Assembly (NCBI RefSeq): GCF_900141815.1
Contig: NZ_FQYR01000003.1
Location: 248,001-312,000, forward strand
Direction: 5' to 3'
DNA length: 64,000 nucleotides
Source: Rubritalea squalenifaciens DSM 18772
GTDB taxonomy: Bacteria > Verrucomicrobiota > Verrucomicrobiia > Verrucomicrobiales > Akkermansiaceae
Shown here: piece by piece, positions 57,692 through 64,000 of the stretch
How the letters are laid out: each line of letters opens with the position of its first letter
Numbering within the stretch: position 1 is the stretch's first letter
Translations under genes and position numbers: made by a program
Notes under the pieces: model-generated
Seen by the model: only the letters and a program-made list of their open reading frames with translations
Databases searched by the model: none
Told to the model about the DNA's origin: nothing

Positions 57692-60600
57692 TTATTTGTT
57701 GAGGGTTTCGTCCATGTTGAGGATCTGGTTAGAGATCAGCGTCCAAGCCGCGAGCTCGGGAGCTGGAAGGTCCTCGGCCACTTTACTTTCACCGACAGAG
57801 ATCAAAGCCTTGGCTTTATCTGGCGATTTTGTGAATTGCTCCGTGGCGTACTGCAGGGTCTTTTCGATGTCTGAGCGTTCCTCGGTCGTCATCGGACGGG
57901 CGAGTAGACGCTCGGCGATGAAGTCGATGCGGTCCTGTGTGGTTTTTGCCGATTTGAGAGCATGCGTCGCGAGGACTCTGGATGCCTCAACAAACTGAGG
58001 GTCATTCATGATCACAAAGGCCTGCAGTGGGGTGTTGGTAAGTTCTCGACGGACGCAAGATACCTCGCGTGATGGAGCATTGAGGATCTCCAAGCTAGCA
58101 AATGGAGCCGTGCGCTTCCAGAAGGTGTAGATGGAGCGGCGGTAGAGCTTGTCTCCGCTGTCCTGCTTGTAGTGGCGCGTGTTAGACTGTTTCATCGCTA
58201 CTGACTCCCAGATGTTCGCAGGCTGGTATGGTTTGACCGGAGGGCCACCAATCTGCTCGTGAAGCAGGCCAGAGGAAGACAGTGCGAGGTCTCTGATCTG
58301 TTCGGCATCCAGTCGGTAGCGTGGACCACGGGAGAGGAGCTTGTTGAGAGGGTCTTTCTCTAGCTTCTCGTCACTGATGACTGCAGACTGCCTGTAGGTG
58401 GCTGAAGTCACGATGGTTTTCAGGAGATGATGGAAGTCCCAATCATTCTCGACAAAATCGACTGCGAGCCAATCTAGGAGCTTGGGGTGGGTCGGGCGAG
58501 CGCCCATGACGCCGAAGTCATTGTTGGTTTCCACGATGCCGCTGCCGAAGAGGTAGTACCAGTAGCGGTTCACAGTGACTCGTGCTGGAAGCGGATTCTT
58601 CGGATCGGTGAGCCACTGGGCAAGACCAAGTCGGTTGCGAGGCATGTCATCGGTCATGGCTGGCAGGGAATCAGGTGTATTTGGAGTTACCTTCTCACCT
58701 TTGTTAGCATATTGACCACGAACGAGGATATGCGCAAAAGGTTCGGCGTTTGCTTTTTCCTGCATCACTAAGGTAATGGTGCCGCGCTTATCGATCGCTG
58801 CCTTTTCAGCATTCAGCTTGTCAACTTCCTGATGAAGTTTGGCAGCGGTGCTATCGGCTTTGGAGAAGTAGTACTCACGGAGTTGGTCGACCGTTTTCTT
58901 GTTGTCCTTCGCATTCTTCTTAAGGGCCTTGAGGCGGCCTTCGAGAGAGAGGGCGAGAGCTTCGTCGTGGTTGAGCTCTTTGTTGAAGAGCTGGAAGTTC
59001 TGTAGCTGTCCGTTCTGGTATTCTTGTGTGTTGTAGCGTTTGCCCAAGAGCAGCGGTGCAGACGTTTTGATAGAGTCGGTCAGTTTATTACCGTTTACCT
59101 TCACCTTGGCTTCTGTGCCGTTTACATAGATCTTAACTCCGTCAGCTTTGCTGGAGCCGTCATAAGTCACGAGGACATGGAACCATTGGTCTGCTGGGAA
59201 TTTCTCAGCTGTAGTGACTTTGATGTAGTTTTGTGGCCAAGAGTGAATGAGGTGAACTGCTAGATGGCCCTTCTCAACCCAGAGGTCGTAACCTTGGTGG
59301 GACTCGGTAGTGTGCATCTTAGCAATTGGAGAACCGGAATAGCCATGGTTTGTCTTCAGCCACGCACCAAAGCTGAATGCTTGGTCGCGCTCGAAGTCGC
59401 CAGCATTGCCAAGGTTGATTGCATTTTGATTGCTGAAAAGGACTGCATCGCCGTAGAGACCGCTGACCCACTCGATAGGTTGCTCTGAAGGGTATTCCTT
59501 GCCGTTCATGTCGGTAAGACCCTTGGCCTTGTCTGACAGGGTAAGGCGCAAGACTCGGTTTGGAGTCACTAGCTCAGGGTTCTCAATAGATTTCTGGGAG
59601 TTGAGCCATGAGATGAACTTGGGCTCGTTGTCTTTACGATACGTGTTGTACTTGGCTTTGGCTGAGGCTAGCTCTTGCTTAAGCTTAGGGAGGCGTTCGC
59701 GGTCTGCCTGCGTTGGTACGAGTATGTTTGGCGGGTGATTGGCATTATTCCGGTCCAGAGCAGACATGGTGGTATTGCGGAAAAATGCGGTGAACTCGTA
59801 GTTCTCTTTGGTCGAGATAGCGTCGAACTTATGGTCGTGACAGGCAGCACAACCCATGGTGAGACCCAGCCATGTAGCAGCCGTGGTATCTACGCGATCT
59901 TGTGCGTAGATGGCATTGTATTCTTCAGCAATCGCGCCACCTTCACCCGTTGTAGGAAGACAGCGGTGGAAGCCTGAGGCAATCTGTTGCTCAAGAGTGG
60001 CATTAGGCATCATGTCGCCGGCGATTTGTTCGCGGGTGAACTGATCGAAGGGCATGTTCTTGCGGAAGGCATTGATCACCCAGTCACGATAGGGCCAGAT
60101 AGAGCGGTAGTTGTCGATGTGAATGCCGTGGGTGTCGGCATAGCGAGCTACATCGAGCCAATGACGAGCGAAATGCTCTGCGTACTCATCAGACTCAAGC
60201 AGTTGATCGACTTTCTCACTGTAGACTGTCTCGAAGTCTCGTGAGTCACTGGTAAATTTCTCAATCTCTTCCGCAGAGGGAGGGAGGCCGGTCAGGTCGA
60301 AGGTCAATCGGCGTAGCAGACGCGCTTTGTCTTCTTGGCTATTTGGCTCAAGTCCAGCGTTTTCAAGTTTGTTGGCAACAAAGTAGTCAATGGGGTTTTT
60401 CGCCCAACCCTTATGAGCGATCTCAGGAAGCTCGTGCTTTTTCGGAGGAATATATGCCCAGTGGTCTTCGTAAGGTGCACCTTCTTTGACCCAGCGTCTG
60501 ATCAGGGCGATTTCCTCTGGAGGCATGATCTTGCCGTGTGGATCCTTGGATGGATGCGGAGGCATGATCTCATCATGATTCTTGGTCTCCATCAACTGGA

Positions 60601-60964
60601 CCAAGAGAGAGTTGTCCGGGTCTCCTTTGATGATGACCGGCTTGCCGTTCTCGCGTTTTGCAAAGGCACCTTCTTCAGTGTCCAATCTCAGTGGGTTGGA
60701 ATCAGGCCTGCGGGTACCAGAGTCTGGTCCATGGCAGTGGTAGCAGGAAGCCGAGAGAATAGGCTGGATGTGCTCGTTGAAGGAGAGAGGCTGGTCATCC
60801 GGGATAGAGCTAGTTTTCGTGGTGGAGACCAGAAGGGTCTCTGCCTCCTCGGCATTAGGGACTGCAGATGTGTCCGCCGATGCTTGTTCCTGTTGCTTGC
60901 AGGCACTCAGGAAGACCACAGGAATGCCTGTGACGCAGAGTAGCGTAGTGTGTAATTTACTCAT
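57692..60964 (-). CDS. PSCyt1/DUF1549/LamG/DUF1553 multidomain lipoprotein
   Basis: This 1090-residue lipoprotein (lipobox LSAC, Cys22) has a haem-binding c-type motif in ILSASCYHCHGPDSG (about residue 75), with PDSNPLRLDTEEGAF after it. The DUF1549 region follows (YFVANKLENAGLEP, RHWLDVARYADTHG, TREQIAGDMMPNATL), with a second CxxCH in MGCAACHDHKFDAI. A LamG/concanavalin-like insertion lies at about 480-660 (FSFGAWLKTNHGYSG, WFHVLVTYDGSSKADGVKIY). DUF1553 completes it (RVTVNRYWYYLFGSGIV, SREVSCVRRELTNTPLQAFV). The gene forms a two-gene unit with DUF1501. The family probably handles polysaccharide substrates in the periplasm, but the reaction is unknown. Confidence 0.93.
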   Translation of the reverse strand: MSKLHTTLLCVTGIPVVFLSACKQQEQASADTSAVPNAEEAETLLVSTTKTSSIPDDQPLSFNEHIQPILSASCYHCHGPDSGTRRPDSNPLRLDTEEGAFAKRENGKPVIIKGDPDNSLLVQLMETKNHDEIMPPHPSKDPHGKIMPPEEIALIRRWVKEGAPYEDHWAYIPPKKHELPEIAHKGWAKNPIDYFVANKLENAGLEPNSQEDKARLLRRLTFDLTGLPPSAEEIEKFTSDSRDFETVYSEKVDQLLESDEYAEHFARHWLDVARYADTHGIHIDNYRSIWPYRDWVINAFRKNMPFDQFTREQIAGDMMPNATLEQQIASGFHRCLPTTGEGGAIAEEYNAIYAQDRVDTTAATWLGLTMGCAACHDHKFDAISTKENYEFTAFFRNTTMSALDRNNANHPPNILVPTQADRERLPKLKQELASAKAKYNTYRKDNEPKFISWLNSQKSIENPELVTPNRVLRLTLSDKAKGLTDMNGKEYPSEQPIEWVSGLYGDAVLFSNQNAINLGNAGDFERDQAFSFGAWLKTNHGYSGSPIAKMHTTESHQGYDLWVEKGHLAVHLIHSWPQNYIKVTTAEKFPADQWFHVLVTYDGSSKADGVKIYVNGTEAKVKVNGNKLTDSIKTSAPLLLGKRYNTQEYQNGQLQNFQLFNKELNHDEALALSLEGRLKALKKNAKDNKKTVDQLREYYFSKADSTAAKLHQEVDKLNAEKAAIDKRGTITLVMQEKANAEPFAHILVRGQYANKGEKVTPNTPDSLPAMTDDMPRNRLGLAQWLTDPKNPLPARVTVNRYWYYLFGSGIVETNNDFGVMGARPTHPKLLDWLAVDFVENDWDFHHLLKTIVTSATYRQSAVISDEKLEKDPLNKLLSRGPRYRLDAEQIRDLALSSSGLLHEQIGGPPVKPYQPANIWESVAMKQSNTRHYKQDSGDKLYRRSIYTFWKRTAPFASLEILNAPSREVSCVRRELTNTPLQAFVIMNDPQFVEASRVLATHALKSAKTTQDRIDFIAERLLARPMTTEERSDIEKTLQYATEQFTKSPDKAKALISVGESKVAEDLPAPELAAWTLISNQILNMDETLNK

Positions 60965-61224
60965 GTAGTGGAAAATTGAGTTATTGAGATAGAGAGTATG
61001 TGTGTGATCAGTCTAGAGGTAGATACGGTTATGTGCAAAAAATATTGCACAGTAATGTGTCTTAAATAAAAGCATGAATTTCAGTACTTTTGAAGACGAT
61101 CATTCAACTATTACGGACAGGTGAAGGAAATCTGTCTAAAGAAGCAGTCCTTATTAGGCTATTGATGTGCAAAATAGTGACTTGATGGGTCTGGAGGGGA
61201 GTCTTGCTGTATCCTACCAAAAAC

Positions 61225-61262
61225 AAACCCGCAGGCTGTTGTAGCAACCTGCGGGTTTAATT
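61225..61262. terminator. Orphan bidirectional hairpin in a gene-free spacer
   Basis: AAACCCGCAGG pairs perfectly with CCTGCGGGTTT (61225-61235, 61248-61258), with AAACAA before and TAATTTG after, so it is terminator-like in both directions. The neighbouring genes diverge from this spacer (60,965-61,482), so neither needs a terminator here. It may end a short transcript or small RNA. On the minus strand a 14-codon frame (MSRAITSVFDTLFG) stops just before it. No other gene is visible. Confidence 0.6.
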
Positions 61263-61482
61263 TGTTCACCCAAAGAGCGTATCAAATACACTCGTTATAG
61301 CCCTAGACATCACATGTTCGGAGGCGTTCAAAAAAAATCTATTTTTCTCAGAATAAGGATGAAATTGTTTGATTGGTGCGTTTTTGGAATTCGTGATGTG
61401 ATAAAGGGTCCAAAGGGGGTGTTTTGTAAGTGAAATACTGATATGTCAGAGCAGACTCTCAAGAAAGGTATAGATTAGAGGG

Positions 61483-63600
61483 ATGATCAGGTGGCTCATC
61501 ATTGTCTTATATTTGAGTGTTGCTGGGTTGTTTGCCGACGAGCTAGCGGGTAATACTGGGGCAATGCAAGAAGGTGAGAAGAAGCTAAATCGCTTGGCGG
61601 GAGAGGCCTCCCCCTATTTGAGGCAACATGCAACCAATCCGGTAGACTGGCATCCATGGGGGGAAGCGGCCTTTCAAAAGGCCCAGCGGGAGAACAAGCC
61701 GATCCTGCTCAGCATAGGCTATTCCACTTGTCACTGGTGCCATGTGATGGAACGAGAAAGTTTCGAAAATGAGGAGATTGCGAAACTTCTCAATGCGCAT
61801 TTCGTGGCGATCAAGCTGGATCGTGAAGAGAGGCCTGATGTGGATAAAATCTACATGACGGCCTACCAGGCGATGATGGGAGAGAACGGAGGCTGGCCGC
61901 TCAATATCTTTCTGACTCCCGGTCTGAAGCCATTCTATGGAGGAACGTATTTTCCCCCAACGAGCCGGGCTGGTCGTGTGGGGTTCCAAGAAGTTCTAAT
62001 CCAGCTCAAGGATGCCTGGGCTGCGAAGCAGCAGGAGATCGAAGGATCTGCCGATAAAATTCGCCAGCATCTCAGTGAGGCGTATGGCAAGGCTCATCCC
62101 AGTGACGGGGTGCCACCCGTGGATATCCTAATGATGGCAGGTGTCAAACTTCTGCAGCACGGGGATAAACGGCAAGGCGGCTGGGGAGCAGGGCCGAAGT
62201 TCCCTCAGCCATCCCATCTCTTGTTCTTACTGAGAGAGTGGCGGCGAAGTGGGAATCCCGATATTCTAGAATTCGCCAAACTGACGGCAGATAGAATGGC
62301 TGCGGGGGGCATTCATGACCAGCTGGGAGGAGGATTTCACCGCTATGCTGTAGACGGGAAGTGGCTGGTACCGCATTTTGAAAAAATGCTCTACGACCAG
62401 GCACAACTGATGGATTTCTATACTGAGATGTGGGTCATCACCAAAGACCCGACTTATGCACAGGTGGTCAAAGGCATCGCGGAGTACGTGATTGGTGAAA
62501 TGCAGGCTGAGCAAGGTGGTTTCTACTGCGCAGAGGACGCCCAAAGTGAAGGCAAAGAGGGCAAGTACTGGTGCTGGACCATGGCAGAGCTCAGGGAGCT
62601 GCTTAGCGAAGATGAGTTGAATGTGGTGACATCCTACTACGGCCTGACTGATGAAGGGAATTTCTACGATCATAGTGATCCCGAAGCTCTTGAGAACCAG
62701 AATGTCCTCTCTGTGGTGAATCCAGACGTGGCCAAGAAGTCGCCAGATCTTCTACAGCAAGCTCAAGTCAAAATGCTGGCAGTCAGGCAAAAGCGTGTGG
62801 AGCCTTCCACGGATGACAAGGTATTAGCGAGTTGGAATGGGATGATGATCGGTGCCTTGGCAAGAGCTGGCGCTGCCTTTCATGAAGAGAGTTATACCAA
62901 GGCATCAGAACGAGCCTATGATTTCGTGAAGAAGGAGATGTGGAATGGAGCACGCCTCGCTCACCGGTGGCACGATGGGGATTTGGACGAGAGTGCCCAG
63001 GCTGAAAGCTATCTGCTGATGCTTCAGGCCGCTCGCCGGATGTATGAGATCCGCTTGAAGCCAGATGACTTGGAGTGGGCAATCCAATTGGCTGAGGCTG
63101 CGGAGAATTTATTTTATGATCGCGAGCATGGAGGCTTCTTTGAGTCGGCAGAGGCGGCTGATGTGATAGTCCGCATGAAAGGGGACTATGACGGCGCGAT
63201 GCCTACTGCCGGCAGTGTTGCTGCATTGGAGTATTTGAAACTTGCTGAGATCACGGGCAGAGAGGATTTTCAACAACTGGGTCAGAAGACATTACAGGCC
63301 CAGGGGAGGGTGTTAGAGGAGGCTCCTACCTCCCTTACTTTCATGTTAGCCGCTTTGGATTTTTATCATTCCAAGCATCAAAGACTTGTCTTGGTGGACG
63401 GTGAAGGTGGTAAGGAGGCTTTTCAGCAACAGATCTCAGGCAAGTACCTTCCCAATCTCACTGTGATGAGTAACGAGGGCAAAGTTGCTGAGTTTGAGCG
63501 AGGTCTACGAGCCAAGGAAGGTAAAGCGACTGCCTACTTCTGCGAAGGGGAAGCTTGTCAGCCTCCTGTCACTGAGGCTGCGGCCTTAAAGCTGAAGTGA
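61483..63600 (+). CDS. Exported thioredoxin-domain protein, YyaL/SPATA20 (DUF255) family
   Basis: A signal peptide (cleavage near LFA, residue 18) precedes the DUF255 thioredoxin-like domain. Its motif is [13 protein letters not shown]: [20 protein letters not shown], with the redox pair in CHWC. A six-hairpin (alpha/alpha)6 glycosidase-like domain follows, with [39 protein letters not shown] and [20 protein letters not shown]. The chain of 705 residues is the usual length. The biochemical role of this family is not settled. Export is unusual for it and is inferred from the N-terminus. The next gene follows after 83 bases. Confidence 0.88.
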   Translation: MIRWLIIVLYLSVAGLFADELAGNTGAMQEGEKKLNRLAGEASPYLRQHATNPVDWHPWGEAAFQKAQRENKPILLSIGYSTCHWCHVMERESFENEEIAKLLNAHFVAIKLDREERPDVDKIYMTAYQAMMGENGGWPLNIFLTPGLKPFYGGTYFPPTSRAGRVGFQEVLIQLKDAWAAKQQEIEGSADKIRQHLSEAYGKAHPSDGVPPVDILMMAGVKLLQHGDKRQGGWGAGPKFPQPSHLLFLLREWRRSGNPDILEFAKLTADRMAAGGIHDQLGGGFHRYAVDGKWLVPHFEKMLYDQAQLMDFYTEMWVITKDPTYAQVVKGIAEYVIGEMQAEQGGFYCAEDAQSEGKEGKYWCWTMAELRELLSEDELNVVTSYYGLTDEGNFYDHSDPEALENQNVLSVVNPDVAKKSPDLLQQAQVKMLAVRQKRVEPSTDDKVLASWNGMMIGALARAGAAFHEESYTKASERAYDFVKKEMWNGARLAHRWHDGDLDESAQAESYLLMLQAARRMYEIRLKPDDLEWAIQLAEAAENLFYDREHGGFFESAEAADVIVRMKGDYDGAMPTAGSVAALEYLKLAEITGREDFQQLGQKTLQAQGRVLEEAPTSLTFMLAALDFYHSKHQRLVLVDGEGGKEAFQQQISGKYLPNLTVMSNEGKVAEFERGLRAKEGKATAYFCEGEACQPPVTEAAALKLK

Positions 63601-63683
63601 GGTGATTTTTACAGAACCTTTACACACGAGTAGTCAGCAATATGCGAGGATGTGATTGTTAGGAAATGACAATCCATCCAGCT

Positions 63684-64000
63684 ATGAAGACATCAAAAAC
63701 TATTGCAGCCCTTCTGGGGCTCACTTGTGTGTGCGCTACCCCTCTCTTGGCTAAAGAGGGGGAAGTTGCCAGTTCGGCCTCCAAAACTATTTCAGGACCA
63801 GCCAAGGAAGGGCAGGCGAAAGTACAGATCGCTATTCTGCTAGATACTTCGAGCAGTATGCAGGGACTGATCGAGCAGGCTAAGTCAGAGCTCTGGAGTA
63901 TCGTGAATACATTTAACAGTGCTCATAAAAACGGCCAGGCCCCCTATGTGGAAGTGGCTCTGTATGAGTATGGAAAGCAAAGCTTGAACTCCGAAAGTCA
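63684..64000 (+). CDS. VWA-domain exported protein, cut by the window end
   Basis: Only the first 105 codons are visible. A signal peptide ends near LLA (about residue 23), a Ser/Ala/Lys-rich linker follows, and a von Willebrand factor A domain begins at about residue 49 with VQIAILLDTSSSMQGLIEQA, which carries the metal-binding DTSSS motif. The continuing YVEVALYEYGKQSL is in keeping with this fold. The protein probably binds a partner in the periplasm or at the surface. It may be co-transcribed with the preceding thioredoxin-domain gene. Confidence 0.8.
   Translation, partial: MKTSKTIAALLGLTCVCATPLLAKEGEVASSASKTISGPAKEGQAKVQIAILLDTSSSMQGLIEQAKSELWSIVNTFNSAHKNGQAPYVEVALYEYGKQSLNSES

Noticed and set aside
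61270..61450. Possible small minus-strand peptide gene ending at the orphan hairpin
   Set aside because: The frame is open for about 57 codons, but the only start codons are near its end and the translated sequence does not look like a protein; kept only as a remark.

Overview
The window looks like chromosomal DNA from a marine or aquatic member of the Verrucomicrobiota, close to the Rubritaleaceae/Akkermansiaceae. This is inferred from gene content, not from a marker gene. The supporting genes are a PEP-CTERM protein, a DUF1501 plus cytochrome/DUF1549/DUF1553 pair, a Tat-exported GH109-type protein beside an SGNH hydrolase, a histone H1-like Lys/Ala-rich protein fused to DUF2934, HrpA, and LPS genes (kdsA, lptA-like, lptB). 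I saw no tRNA, rRNA, CRISPR array, transposase or phage gene.

Layout. 1-1.5 kb: two small unknown genes, then a frame-broken small gene overlapping another unknown. 1.5-4.3 kb: a COG2509 flavoprotein and the rnhB-yraN pair, which is bracketed by two copies of a dispersed repeat. 4.3-7.1 kb: an accessory-looking stretch with hairpin repeats, two paralogous lipoproteins and several small unknown genes, including an exact 44-bp direct repeat. 7.4-13.1 kb: a cobalamin riboswitch followed by a TonB-dependent receptor, two BtuF-like binding proteins, an ATPase and a permease, which together form a complete B12 uptake locus. 13.2-15.1 kb: a PEP-CTERM protein and 1.1 kb without a convincing gene. 15.1-22 kb: an RND efflux operon (long-tailed TetR regulator, outer-membrane factor, adaptor, pump) with candidate operators upstream.

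22-30 kb, mostly minus strand: metallophosphoesterase, transaldolase, an exported protein with a pseudopilin-like tail, the CreB/CreC two-component pair, an SGNH hydrolase and a GH109-type protein. 30.4-34.1 kb: hrpA. 34.1-44.3 kb, minus strand: acylphosphatase, the H1-like protein, hpf, lptB, an lptA-like gene, kdsA, small conserved proteins, an inositol monophosphatase-family gene, metG, a TPR protein and a PpiD/SurA-like chaperone. 44.4-47.6 kb, minus strand: PepSY membrane protein, DUF2271, DUF4198 and ApbE, which is a flavinylation-linked redox cluster. 47.8-56 kb, minus strand: a large RCC1-repeat protein, rsmB, thiS, thiH, an unknown exported protein, trpC and a TMEM43 protein. 56-61 kb: the DUF1501 and cytochrome/LamG/DUF1553 pair. 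61.5-64 kb: an exported YyaL-type thioredoxin-domain protein and the start of a VWA-domain protein that leaves the window.

The observations most worth a second look are these. The DUF2271 protein has a changed flavinylation motif (DGVSSPT where DGVSGAT is expected) although ApbE lies in the same cluster. The small gene at 671-905 is broken by a single base. The 44-bp repeat and the paralogous lipoproteins point to a local duplication. A clear hairpin sits in the trpC leader, TTGATTGAA-type sites lie upstream of the TetR gene, and an orphan terminator-like hairpin lies in the 60,965-61,482 gap.
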